DNA of 64,000 nucleotides from CAYRWR01 sp964428015 (GCA_964428015.1 CAYRWR010000002.1:1-64000), one strand, 5' to 3'. Shown: positions 35,300 to 44,538, numbered from the stretch's first letter. Numbers and translations are program-made. The notes: generated by a model not told the origin, from the letters alone.

Positions 35300-36151
35300 T
35301 TATACTTTTTCCCGTGGCATGACCACACAGGTGGTGCCATCCCAGGTGGTCTCGTACTTCAGACCTTTGAATACTCCCGGCATTTCTTTCTCCATGATAC
35401 GAGCGATCTGTACATAGATCTCCCTGATCTGAGGCTCAGCTTCCTGACTGGCCCGCATCACTATAGCATTCCATATGGCACGTGTATTTCCTGACATTCC
35501 CAGGATGGCTTCGGTACCGATAGGCAGCAGATCTCGTATGGCCCCTCTGGTGGCTTTTCTAACAAATGTTCTGCGCTCTCTTTCATTCATCTCCGCGAAT
35601 TTATCCTGGAATTTTTCTTCTATATCTTTGGAAACCAAATCATAGGCCTTTTTATAATCAGCCAGTGAACGGGTATAACTCTCCACAAAATGCTGTGTGG
35701 CGGCTTCGCTGAGCTGGGCCAGAGGAGGTACCGCAAACCCGGGATCCCAGGTTCCTTCTTCTTTTTCACGTTCAAAATCACAGTAACGTGTCGACAATTG
35801 AGAATAAGCCCAGCCGGCTCGGTGTCTGACCTGTTCATGAGAAAATCCTCGCCCTGCGCCTACCACCATAAAGTTAAATACAATGTGTTCCGTGACAGAT
35901 CCATGCGGAATCCCCGGACGGTTAAAACCCAATAGGTTTTCCAGATACTTTTCATTGGAATTTGAACCGGCTTTTTTGCCATATGACATGTAGCAGTTCC
36001 GTCCGAAAAGCTCAATCAGCCTCTGTCCGTCCGGGCTGTCCATTTCTGTTGGCCACATCAGATCATTTTCATTGAGAAAAGCGTCCCAGCCTTCCTGTTC
36101 CACGTGAGTTTTTCCCACTAGGTAGACTTTGGGTTTATACATGATACGCAT
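35300..36151 (-). CDS. thyX: FAD-dependent thymidylate synthase
   Basis: Makes dTMP from dUMP with FAD/NADPH and methylene-THF, replacing ThyA. ATG 36151 with GGGAGGG upstream gives 283 residues; the longer open frame is not supported. Motifs: TEHIVFNFMVVGAGRGFSHE, the dUMP-binding ThyX signature RHR at VRHRAGWAYSQLSTRY, and AILGMSGNTRAIWNAIVMRA near residue 220. Somewhat longer than the ~220-residue core enzyme, with an N-terminal extension. No thyA is in the window. Confidence 0.93.
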   Translation of the reverse strand: MRIMYKPKVYLVGKTHVEQEGWDAFLNENDLMWPTEMDSPDGQRLIELFGRNCYMSYGKKAGSNSNEKYLENLLGFNRPGIPHGSVTEHIVFNFMVVGAGRGFSHEQVRHRAGWAYSQLSTRYCDFEREKEEGTWDPGFAVPPLAQLSEAATQHFVESYTRSLADYKKAYDLVSKDIEEKFQDKFAEMNERERRTFVRKATRGAIRDLLPIGTEAILGMSGNTRAIWNAIVMRASQEAEPQIREIYVQIARIMEKEMPGVFKGLKYETTWDGTTCVVMPREKV

Positions 36152-36254
36152 TGATATTCCCTCCCATTTGAATCTGTCATTCGCTCTTTTACTTCCATAG
36201 CCCCATATTATAAGCAGAAGTATCCAGGAACTCAAGCCCGAGACATATGTTTAA

Positions 36255-36938
36255 TTATGTGCGAGGGGACGGCTCATCCACTGACAGATCAATTCTGCGT
36301 AAAACCAGGTAGGTAAGAAAAAGAAACATAAAAAAGCTTAAAGTCATACCCCAGGTGCGGGGATGGTTACGAGGATGAAACACCCGATCGACCATATCAG
36401 ATAACAGGCCCAGAGGATTGAGCAGTATGTCCCAGCTGTTCCAGCGCAGGTATCTGCCTACATATATACCGAAGCTTCCCAGTAATAAAGCCAGACCCAC
36501 AATTACCCATACCCAGGCTGCAGGCAGTTTCTTACTCAGCCATACCTGTATATCCATTAAGGACAAACAGCCCAGTATTACCCCGTTCATGGCAAAACTC
36601 AGTATCAGAACCAGGTCGTACCATAATGGCACAGGCTGTCTTAATTTAAAGTGAAATAAGTCTGTGAGTATATAGGGAGAATTTGGGAAGAATAGTAGCC
36701 AGGTCACAAATACCATCCAAAGAATGAGGGGTGATACTTTGCGGGGCGAAAGATAGAGAAGCAGCCGGCTGAAAAACCAGGGCAGCCAGGCCAGAAATAA
36801 ATTCCAGGCCAGAAAAAGAAACATCAGTCTATGGGTCCACTGGATCCGGGCAAATAGTAGTGCCAGAGAGAACAGAGAAAACGCGATAAGAACAAACAGG
36901 ATATAGCCTTTATTCTGAAATAGTGTCCCTGGTTTCAC
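36255..36938 (-). CDS. DUF1361 multi-pass membrane protein
   Basis: 227 residues with about six transmembrane helices. Family landmarks: WNLFLAWLPWFFS, LLFFPNSPYILTDLFHF and GIYVGRYLRWNSWDIL. Function of DUF1361 is unknown. It starts at GTG, overlapping the stop of the upstream chemoreceptor gene as GTGA and lacking a clear ribosome site, so its translation probably depends on the chemoreceptor gene. Confidence 0.85.
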   Translation of the reverse strand: MKPGTLFQNKGYILFVLIAFSLFSLALLFARIQWTHRLMFLFLAWNLFLAWLPWFFSRLLLYLSPRKVSPLILWMVFVTWLLFFPNSPYILTDLFHFKLRQPVPLWYDLVLILSFAMNGVILGCLSLMDIQVWLSKKLPAAWVWVIVGLALLLGSFGIYVGRYLRWNSWDILLNPLGLLSDMVDRVFHPRNHPRTWGMTLSFFMFLFLTYLVLRRIDLSVDEPSPRT

Positions 36939-38977
36939 GGCTCAGGCGATTCCAGAGGAGTTTGTAGAATCAATTCTTCATTGACTTCTGGAAGATCAGT
37001 AAATACCACTTCCCGGGGTTCAGACTCACCCTCTATCTCCCCGATCTGGAACTGGGCTACAATAATACGCAGACGCTCACCCAGTGTCTTGAGGTCATCT
37101 GAAAGATGAGCCAGTTTTTCGGAGGCCTGGCTATTATCTTCATTGAAATGAGAAATTTCCTGCAGATTTTTATCAATCTGTGCGGCTTCATTGACCTGTT
37201 CCTTAATAGAACCCTGAATCTGACTGGAAAACTGTGATAAGGATTCCACCCCTTCCAGAAAATGTTCACTTAAATTCTTCTGCTCTTGGGTCACACTGGT
37301 GATTTCCTTGATCATGACATCAGTTTCTTCCATATTAGAAACTATAGCAGAAAGAGCTTTGCCTGCTTCTTCTGCCATTTTCTTACCTTCCAGGGCCTCT
37401 ACTTCACCCATAGTGGACATAGCCACAGCATCTATGATACTCTGCTTGATAGTATGCACCAGTTTGGAAATATCCTGGGCTGAACGGGAGGACAGTTCGG
37501 CTAGTTCCCGGATCTCCTGGGCAACAATGGCAAATCCAGTACCGGCCGCACCGGCATGAGCGGCTTCAATGGCAGCATTCATGGAAAGCATGTCTGTATT
37601 TTCAGCGATATTCTGGATGCTGGTAATGATCTCATCAATCTGTTCACTCTGGTCACCAACTGTCTTGATCATATCAGCGATATCTTTCATTTTATCAGAC
37701 ATTCTCAGAGTAGATTCAACACTGGAATTGACTATATCGATACTCTTTCGAGCTGCATCCATATTATGGCCGGTTTTCTCCTTGACCTGACTAGCCTGAG
37801 AAGAAATGGATTCCATCCCCCGGTTTAATTCTTCTGCGGCGGAAGCATTCATCTGGATAATCTCAGTCTCCCTGCCTACATTCTGCTGTATCTTTTCCAT
37901 GATGGAGCTGAATTTTTCCATGGCCTGGGAAATCGCTTCCAGTCTCCGGCTTTGTTCACGGCTGCGTTCCGCCAGGCTGCCCGAAGATTCACTGACCCGG
38001 TCGGAGTCCTGCCCTACTTCCAGAATAAGATCGCGTAGGGACTGAAAATCCCTGTTCAGATGATAAAGAAATTCATTTATCAATTGGACTAATTCTCCAA
38101 TCTCATCAAAAGTGATCATGTTGACCCGCTGGGAGAGGTCAGCACCACCGCTGGATAAAGATACCATACGATTATGCAGGAACCCCACCTGAGTCCTGAA
38201 CTCCCTCTTGGACAGAATCACCATGACAACTGCAAACACAGAGAGAAAAGAAGAAGTGGAAATAACTGAGAACCGGAACATGGACAGGCTGACCCGGCCT
38301 GGTAAGGATGTGTAGAAATAATAGGCCAGACTGCCAAAATAGGTAATAAAAGTCATTATTATGGTAAGAATAATCAGAATATCACGGTACCGGGTAAACC
38401 TGTCGTTTTCGCCTTTTCGGATATCCTGAATATTAAGAAGCAGTCTGGGTTTCATCAGTATCAGATTGATAATCTGTGATGTAAATATGGAAGACATCAG
38501 ACCGACACTGATTTTCTGCATATAGACCAGGGCGTAGGAATATCCGCTGGAAAGCTCCCAGTGTCTTAGTATAAAAAATATAGTAACGCCGACAAACCAG
38601 AAAATCATCTGACTGAACAATATAATCCAGGGAATTTTAAGAGCTGCTGTACGGGCCTTTTCATAATCAGACCCATCTTTTACAAAACGGTACAAGGGCC
38701 TCAGGGAGCTATTGATCATAACTATCAATAGTATGGACATGAAGACATAAAGAGCTACCACATTGCGGTCAAAAACACTGGCTAGTCTCACCAAAGCTGT
38801 GGCATTTCTGTTGTCAAAGAGAGCACTGTTGAAGTATACAAAAAACTGACTGGTAAACAAGAACATTCCCATGACCGTGAAAATAGTCAAAGCTATACGT
38901 CTTTTTATAACTTTGATTGACAATCCAATGTCTCTGGAAGGTGTCTCAGAACTGGTAATTTGTGTTTTGTTTTCCAT
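36935..38977 (-). CDS. Methyl-accepting chemotaxis protein with six-helix membrane sensor
   Basis: 680 residues. Six predicted transmembrane helices (within ~28-275) with only short loops replace the usual periplasmic ligand domain. Then comes a HAMP-like region (~280-330) and a long coiled-coil signalling domain with the conserved tip NAAIEAAHAGAAGTGFAIVAQEIRELA (quoted in two parts: NAAIEAAHAGAAG and TGFAIVAQEIRELA). It signals to CheA/CheW, which are not in the window. The start ATG lacks a Shine-Dalgarno sequence and lies in an inverted repeat. No CheR-binding pentapeptide is visible at the C terminus (LQTPLESPEP). Confidence 0.88.
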   Translation of the reverse strand: MENKTQITSSETPSRDIGLSIKVIKRRIALTIFTVMGMFLFTSQFFVYFNSALFDNRNATALVRLASVFDRNVVALYVFMSILLIVMINSSLRPLYRFVKDGSDYEKARTAALKIPWIILFSQMIFWFVGVTIFFILRHWELSSGYSYALVYMQKISVGLMSSIFTSQIINLILMKPRLLLNIQDIRKGENDRFTRYRDILIILTIIMTFITYFGSLAYYFYTSLPGRVSLSMFRFSVISTSSFLSVFAVVMVILSKREFRTQVGFLHNRMVSLSSGGADLSQRVNMITFDEIGELVQLINEFLYHLNRDFQSLRDLILEVGQDSDRVSESSGSLAERSREQSRRLEAISQAMEKFSSIMEKIQQNVGRETEIIQMNASAAEELNRGMESISSQASQVKEKTGHNMDAARKSIDIVNSSVESTLRMSDKMKDIADMIKTVGDQSEQIDEIITSIQNIAENTDMLSMNAAIEAAHAGAAGTGFAIVAQEIRELAELSSRSAQDISKLVHTIKQSIIDAVAMSTMGEVEALEGKKMAEEAGKALSAIVSNMEETDVMIKEITSVTQEQKNLSEHFLEGVESLSQFSSQIQGSIKEQVNEAAQIDKNLQEISHFNEDNSQASEKLAHLSDDLKTLGERLRIIVAQFQIGEIEGESEPREVVFTDLPEVNEELILQTPLESPEP

Positions 38978-38993
38978 GTAAACATTTTACATG
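38975..38993. promoter_or_regulatory. Inverted repeat covering the chemoreceptor start codon
   Basis: CATGTAAA-CAT-TTTACATG, a perfect 8+3+8 dyad that includes the start codon of the chemoreceptor gene. It could be an operator or an mRNA hairpin masking the start; no Shine-Dalgarno sequence is seen. Confidence 0.5.
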
Positions 38994-39052
38994 ATAGGTC
39001 TAAAAAAGTAAATAAGCATTTAAAATTTCTTAAAAAGAGAGTGGAAAAAATA

Positions 39053-39081
39053 TTGATATGAAAACGTTTTCATGTTATTAT
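39053..39081 (+). promoter_or_regulatory. Promoter with LacI-type operator of the kinase-lacI-GH13-malQ operon
   Basis: -35 TTGATA (39053-39058), 17-nt spacer, -10 TATTAT (39076-39081). The spacer is filled by the 16-bp perfect palindrome ATGAAAACGTTTTCAT (39058-39073), with the central CG typical of LacI/GalR operators. A bound repressor would block RNA polymerase, and the likely repressor is the second gene of the operon. Confidence 0.8.
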
Positions 39082-39149
39082 TTATTATAATAAATATAAT
39101 TGTATGTTTAGATATAAAATATTATTGAAAAGGTATTCAGGAGGAATGT

Positions 39150-40058
39150 ATGGTCTTTATCTCGGGCTTGATCAATATTGAAACTACTCTACAGATCGAT
39201 GGTTTTCCTCTCCATTATAATCCTGTCAATTACCCCTTTAACCGTATCCATAGTACAGTTTCAGGAGTAGGCATGAATCTGGCACTGGCACTCCAGACCC
39301 TGGGGGAAGAGGTAGTATTTCTTTCACTAATCGGAAAAGACCCCCAGGGGAAAAGAGTAAAGGATGAGTTTACAATAAAGGGTTTGACTACCACACTGTT
39401 GATGGAACAATTATCAGACACCCCACTTTCTGTAATACTATTTGATCAGGAAGGGAGACGGCAGATCCATGTAGACCTGAAAGACATTCAGGAGCAAAAG
39501 GCTGACCCTTCAGTTTATTTACCTATACTGAAACGATCCACTCTGGCTATGCTGTGCAATATCAATTTTTCCCGCCCTCTCTTATCCCAGGCCAGGGAAC
39601 AGGGAATCCCCATTGCCACCGATGTACATGTGCTGTCAGATATACATGACCCCTATAATCAGGATTTCCTGAGGTTAGCTGATATAGTCTTTCTTAGCAA
39701 TGAGAACATCAGGGGGCAGGAACAGGATTTTGCACGGGCATTGATGGGGACCTATAACATGTCGGTATTGGTCATTGGGATGGGACGGGACGGAGCCTTG
39801 CTCATGGAGCAATCCCGATCTGATTTGATTCATATGCCTTCACTATACACCCGTCCCGTGGTCAACACTGTGGGGGCGGGTGATGCCCTGTTTAGTAGTT
39901 TTAATTATTTTTATGCCCGAAATAGAGATGCAGAAGACAGTTTGCGAAAAGCTATGGCTTTCGCATCCTGGAAAATCGGTAGCCGCGGAGCCGCGGAGGG
40001 CTTTCCTTCCCTGGAAAAAATGGAATCCATTCTGGAACAATGCAGGGAACTGAAATGA
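39150..40058 (+). CDS. PfkB-family carbohydrate kinase
   Basis: 302 residues, ribokinase fold. N-terminal substrate region SGVGMNLALALQTLGEEVVF, C-terminal ATP/anion-hole signature NTVGAGDALFSSF with catalytic Asp245. The substrate is probably a free monosaccharide or nucleoside-like compound and cannot be named; the operon context suggests a hexose released from an oligosaccharide. Strong ribosome site AGGAGG. It overlaps the LacI gene by ATGA. Confidence 0.88.
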   Translation: MVFISGLINIETTLQIDGFPLHYNPVNYPFNRIHSTVSGVGMNLALALQTLGEEVVFLSLIGKDPQGKRVKDEFTIKGLTTTLLMEQLSDTPLSVILFDQEGRRQIHVDLKDIQEQKADPSVYLPILKRSTLAMLCNINFSRPLLSQAREQGIPIATDVHVLSDIHDPYNQDFLRLADIVFLSNENIRGQEQDFARALMGTYNMSVLVIGMGRDGALLMEQSRSDLIHMPSLYTRPVVNTVGAGDALFSSFNYFYARNRDAEDSLRKAMAFASWKIGSRGAAEGFPSLEKMESILEQCRELK

Positions 40059-41065
40059 ATATCAAAGACATCGCCAAAGCGGCAGGAGTGTCTATTTCCA
40101 GTGTTTCCCGGGTATTGAATAATGTACCTGGTGTGAGGCCAGAGGTCAGACTCAAAGTGCAGTCGATTATTCATTCCAGCGGATATACTCCCAATCTCCT
40201 GGCCAAAGGCCTGGCTGCCCGTCACAGTCAGTCTATAGGGGTGATACTGCCTCATGTCCACTCCTTCTGGATGCCCCGTATCGCGGCTATCGTAGATTTT
40301 TTCCAGACACAGGATTACAGTGTCATGATAAACAGCTATGAAAAAGATCCTTATAAAGAAACAGCCGCTTTCCGGCTCATGGAAGAAAAGCAGGTGGATG
40401 GGATCATCTATTTTCCCCATGCTAATGGTAAACATCAGCACCAACTCATTAAAAAATATCAGGACAGAATCCCCCTGGTAATTGGAGAACAATTCTTCCC
40501 TGATCTGAGACTAAATTATGTACTCCAGGACAATGAACAAGGAACTCAATTACTGATATCGCATCTCCTGGAAAATGGCCACCGCAGATTTGCCCTTATA
40601 TCAGGACCGGAAGACGGCTACTCTACTCAGCAGCGCCGCATTTCCTTCCAGACAGCATTGCAAAACGCGGGTATCGATTTGGATCAAATCCCTGTCAAAA
40701 TCTCCGATTATTCCATGCAGGGCGGATATACTGCTATGCAGGAGATATTGCGCGACAAACATCTGCCTTCAGCTGTATTTGCCATGAATGACCTTATGGC
40801 ACTGGGCGCGCTGAGGGCAATACACGAAAGTGGCCTCAAAGTACCGCATGACATCAGCCTGGCCGGTTATGATGACATTGAATGGGCAGGTTTTTCACTA
40901 CCCGGTCTGACTACCGTGCGGCAGGAGCATCAGGAAGCAGGACGGCAATGTGCACGCATGCTCCTGGATAGTATCAGTAATCATTCCTTACCTCCTTCAA
41001 CTCTAATTCTGGCACACAGTCTCATCATCAGGGAGAGTACAGCACAAGCCGCAGGGGAGGCATAA
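40055..41065 (+). CDS. LacI-family transcriptional regulator
   Basis: 336 residues from ATG 40055 (ATGA overlap with the kinase; the upstream ATG at 40040 is less likely). HTH and hinge: MNIKDIAKAAGVSISSVSRV and NVPGVRPEVRLKV, then a periplasmic-binding-protein-like effector domain (SIGVILPHVHSFWMPRIA; AVFAMNDLMALGALRAI; DISLAGYDDIEWAG). It probably represses its own operon through the palindrome at 39058-39073, released by a sugar linked to glucan breakdown. Confidence 0.92.
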   Translation: MNIKDIAKAAGVSISSVSRVLNNVPGVRPEVRLKVQSIIHSSGYTPNLLAKGLAARHSQSIGVILPHVHSFWMPRIAAIVDFFQTQDYSVMINSYEKDPYKETAAFRLMEEKQVDGIIYFPHANGKHQHQLIKKYQDRIPLVIGEQFFPDLRLNYVLQDNEQGTQLLISHLLENGHRRFALISGPEDGYSTQQRRISFQTALQNAGIDLDQIPVKISDYSMQGGYTAMQEILRDKHLPSAVFAMNDLMALGALRAIHESGLKVPHDISLAGYDDIEWAGFSLPGLTTVRQEHQEAGRQCARMLLDSISNHSLPPSTLILAHSLIIRESTAQAAGEA

Positions 41066-41066
41066 A

Positions 41067-42983
41067 ATGTCAATATGGCAGGATATTTCCACCCAATTGA
41101 GTCCTACTGAGCAGGATATGGCCCAGGCTGATGCTTTGCTGGATGAATATCTAAAACAAGGCTACGTCCGTAAAACCAACCGGGAACTTTTAAACCAAAG
41201 TGACGGAGCGATTGTTTATTTTTACGACAGACTCTCCCGTATTAGAACATCTAACTCGCCGGTTTTAAGCTGTAAAGATTCATCCTGGATGAAAGAGAGT
41301 TCATTCTGTTTTGTAAATATCAGGGCCACCGGTCAGGGAAATAGTTTTGGAAACATCCTGACTGCAGCCAAACTGCTCCCGGGAATCCGGTCCAACGCTA
41401 TCCATGTGGGGCCTTTTACCAGTTACGATTTTCACTGTATATACGCGATTAGCAGTGTCAGAACTGTGGCCCGTCAGGTACTGCACCCTGGATTACTACA
41501 GGCCGGGTTCAGCGGTTTAGTTCAGATCTCCGCACTGGTCCAGGCTATCCACCTCACCGGTAAAACTGCCGGTTTTGATCTGGAGCCTCATGTGACCCAG
41601 TTCGCCATCCCGGTATTGGAACACCCGGAATTCTTCCGATGGATAAGACTCTCTCCAGATAAAACCGGACTATGGCATAGGGAGCCTTTTATATCCCACG
41701 TAGGCAGGGAGAGTCAGAGTGAAATTCAGGAGCAGATCCGGACAATCGTATCCTCTTATCTGAACAAGGAAAACTGCCAGAGCCTGGAGACGCAGGAGGA
41801 TGAACGCAGCAGACAGCTCAAGGAAAACCTTCATCTGGAAATAACCAGGGATCTGATCAGTCAGGGTTATTGGACCATTCCAGCCCAGACCTGGAATAGT
41901 CAGGGGATTCCTGAATTTCAGGAATATAACCATCAGCATAATTACCCTGTTTTCAGGTACCTGGATACACAGGGACAGGATGCTTCAGCTCATGCATACA
42001 ATATCGTCACTCCTTTTGCCTGGTACCAGGGTCTGGTACCTCACCAGGCATCACCTCAAGTACCCCTTTTGGATACCGCCTGCCTGGAATTTTATAAGGG
42101 CATCTTCCATTTCTGGCAGTCAGAAGCTGGTTTTGATTTCGCACGGCATGATTCAGTAGATCATATCTTTGATTCCAGCCTGGGCCACAACCATCCCCTG
42201 TCCGACCGCCCCACTCCCCATGTCCTGAAAGAAGTAATACAGTCCTCCCGCAATAAACTGCCTTATGCCGGCCATCTGGCTGAACGTATGGGGCAGGAGC
42301 TGGAGGAATATGCTGAAATCGGTTTTGACTCAATTCTGGGTAGTGATATGTTCCATCTGGACTGCTCCACTCTGCTGAAAAATAGCGCTGAGCAATATCA
42401 GCGGCTGGAAAAAATAAATAAAACCGGGAATTATTTTTCACTATGCCTGGCTGTGGATACACATGACACCGGAAACCCTGGACTGCATGGTTCTCCCTTG
42501 ATTGTAAAACTGGTACCGGAAGTGCTGGCTCAGCGCCATTTCATGTCCCGTTTTCTCAATACCGGTACAGCCCGCCGTAATTTTTATGAAGTTATGGGAT
42601 TGTCTGATCTTTCCCATGGATTATTTCACGCCAACGTAAATGATTCCAACTTAAACTGGACAGGCGATGCAGGATTCAATAAAATATATCACCGAATAGA
42701 AGATGTGTATCAGTACTTCCAGCCATTTTTAGAACAAGCCACCTGGACTATTCTGCTTAATAACTCAGACCTTTCTATATGGAAGGTAGAGGGCCAGGAT
42801 GGGGTTCTGATCGGGGCCTGCGCTCAAAATGGCGGTACATTTGATCTGGACATGGATGAATATACTGGTAAATATTCCCGAATCAGGGATTTTTTTAGAG
42901 AAAAGCCAGTACTATGGGATCAGGGTAAATTGACAATAACACTTGAGACAAATGCATTTTGCCTGTATCATATATATCTTTAA
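41067..42983 (+). CDS. Divergent GH13-like alpha-glycosidase/transglycosidase
   Basis: 638 residues, no signal peptide, hence cytoplasmic. All four alpha-amylase regions can be traced: I FDLEPHVT (Asp171, His175), II RHDSVDH (Arg360, nucleophile Asp362, His366), III HLAERMG (acid/base Glu406), IV VDTHDTGNP (Asp464, His466, Asp467). Outside these it resembles no GH13 subfamily I know. There is a long segment (~180-345) between regions I and II and a short beta C-terminal domain. The neighbours, kinase and MalQ, suggest an oligosaccharide substrate; hydrolase, phosphorylase or transglycosidase activity all remain possible. Ribosome site GGGGAGG. Confidence 0.7.
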   Translation: MSIWQDISTQLSPTEQDMAQADALLDEYLKQGYVRKTNRELLNQSDGAIVYFYDRLSRIRTSNSPVLSCKDSSWMKESSFCFVNIRATGQGNSFGNILTAAKLLPGIRSNAIHVGPFTSYDFHCIYAISSVRTVARQVLHPGLLQAGFSGLVQISALVQAIHLTGKTAGFDLEPHVTQFAIPVLEHPEFFRWIRLSPDKTGLWHREPFISHVGRESQSEIQEQIRTIVSSYLNKENCQSLETQEDERSRQLKENLHLEITRDLISQGYWTIPAQTWNSQGIPEFQEYNHQHNYPVFRYLDTQGQDASAHAYNIVTPFAWYQGLVPHQASPQVPLLDTACLEFYKGIFHFWQSEAGFDFARHDSVDHIFDSSLGHNHPLSDRPTPHVLKEVIQSSRNKLPYAGHLAERMGQELEEYAEIGFDSILGSDMFHLDCSTLLKNSAEQYQRLEKINKTGNYFSLCLAVDTHDTGNPGLHGSPLIVKLVPEVLAQRHFMSRFLNTGTARRNFYEVMGLSDLSHGLFHANVNDSNLNWTGDAGFNKIYHRIEDVYQYFQPFLEQATWTILLNNSDLSIWKVEGQDGVLIGACAQNGGTFDLDMDEYTGKYSRIRDFFREKPVLWDQGKLTITLETNAFCLYHIYL

Positions 42984-43009
42984 AATCTATTTTTAAGAAG
43001 GATACCACC

Positions 43010-44494
43010 GTGAGTTTTGAGAGAAGTAATGGTATTTTACTCCATCCCAGCAGTCTGCCGGGCAAATGGGGGATCGGGACCCTGGGTAAGGAAGCGTATC
43101 AGTTTGTGGACTGGCTCCAAAAAGCAGAAGTTAAGATATGGCAGATACTGCCTATGGGCCCCACCGGCTATGGTGATTGTCCCTACTCTTCTTTTTCCGC
43201 ATTTGCCGCAAACCCCTACTTTATCAACTATGAAATACTAATTGAGGAAGGCTGGCTCCAAAAAAAAGACCTACCTGATGACAAACTCTTCAGCAAAGAT
43301 AAAGTGGATTTCGGTAAAGTCTATGAGACAAAATTTAAAGTTTTGAAGAAGGGCTGCGACCGTTTCAACCAGCAGGCAGAAGATCAGAAAAAAGAATATG
43401 CTTTCTTCTGTGAAAAAAACTCTTTCTGGCTGGATGATTTTGCCTTCTTTATGGCATTAAAATTTGAATTCCCCGGCCAAAGCTGGATGGACTGGCCTGA
43501 TCCCATCCGAAAGCGGGAAGCAGCAGCCATGAAAAGTTACCGTACCAAACTGGATGGCGAGATACATTTTCATAAGTGGATGCAGTTTGAAGTATTCCGT
43601 CAATGGAAAAAGCTCAAAGAATATGCCAACGGAAAAGGAATTAAGATTGTGGGAGATATACCTATTTATGTGGCCTCAGACAGCAGTGATGCCTGGTCTC
43701 ACCCGGAAATGTTCCAATTTGATAAAGACATCAAGCCTGTCAAAGTGGCAGGTGTCCCGCCAGACTATTTTAGCGCTACCGGTCAGTTGTGGGGCAACCC
43801 CCTCTATGACTGGAAAAAAATGGAGGACGACAACTTTGATTGGTGGGTGAAGAGAGTAGAATCCAATCTGGAAATGGTAGATATTATCCGTATTGACCAT
43901 TTCAGAGGATTGGCAGCCTATTGGGCAGTCCCGGCAGGTGAATCCACCGCTATCAATGGGGAATGGATTCCTGCACCTGGTAAAAGGATGTTTGAAGCCA
44001 TCCTGAAAAAACTGGGAGACCTGCCTATCATGGCTGAAGACCTGGGAGTAATTACTCCTGATGTAGAAGAGCTGCGTGACCATTTTAATTTCCCGGGTAT
44101 GAAGATTTTACAGTTTGCCTTTGACAGTGGTGAAGAAAATGATTATCTCCCTCACACCTACAACAAAAACTGTATTGTATACACCGGTACCCACGATAAT
44201 GATACGGTAGTAGGATGGATGAACGCCGCCAAACCTGCTGATAAAAAATGGGCTCTGGATTACATTAACGGCAGTGAAAAAGATATTGCCTGGAGTTTCA
44301 TCCGTGCGGCCTGGTCTTCCACAGCATTGATAGCCATAGCTCCTCTCCAGGATTTTATGGAACTGGATACCCGATACCGCATGAACATCCCGGGAACGCC
44401 CCTGGAAAACTGGACCTGGAGATTTGAAAGTGCTCAGCTAACTGAAAAAATCAGTCAACGCCTTCAGCATCTTAACCAGTTATATTCCCGATAA
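43010..44494 (+). CDS. malQ: 4-alpha-glucanotransferase (amylomaltase)
   Basis: GH77 enzyme moving maltosyl or longer units between alpha-1,4 glucans. GTG 43010 with AGAAGGA upstream gives 494 residues, the family norm; the longer frame overlaps the preceding gene. Motifs: LHPSSLPGKWGIGTLG, GDIPIYVASDSSDAW, IIRIDHFRGLAAYW (nucleophile Asp), IMAEDLGVITPDV (acid/base Glu), YTGTHDNDTVVGW. Last gene of the LacI-controlled operon, followed by a terminator. Confidence 0.96.
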   Translation: MSFERSNGILLHPSSLPGKWGIGTLGKEAYQFVDWLQKAEVKIWQILPMGPTGYGDCPYSSFSAFAANPYFINYEILIEEGWLQKKDLPDDKLFSKDKVDFGKVYETKFKVLKKGCDRFNQQAEDQKKEYAFFCEKNSFWLDDFAFFMALKFEFPGQSWMDWPDPIRKREAAAMKSYRTKLDGEIHFHKWMQFEVFRQWKKLKEYANGKGIKIVGDIPIYVASDSSDAWSHPEMFQFDKDIKPVKVAGVPPDYFSATGQLWGNPLYDWKKMEDDNFDWWVKRVESNLEMVDIIRIDHFRGLAAYWAVPAGESTAINGEWIPAPGKRMFEAILKKLGDLPIMAEDLGVITPDVEELRDHFNFPGMKILQFAFDSGEENDYLPHTYNKNCIVYTGTHDNDTVVGWMNAAKPADKKWALDYINGSEKDIAWSFIRAAWSSTALIAIAPLQDFMELDTRYRMNIPGTPLENWTWRFESAQLTEKISQRLQHLNQLYSR

Positions 44495-44501
44495 GAAATA
44501 C

Positions 44502-44527
44502 AGCCCTGCTTTGGCAGGGCTTTTTTT
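44502..44527 (+). terminator. Rho-independent terminator after malQ
   Basis: 8-bp stem AGCCCTGC/GCAGGGCT, loop TTTG, followed by a run of seven T residues. Confidence 0.92.
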
Positions 44528-44538
44528 ATTGTAGATAT

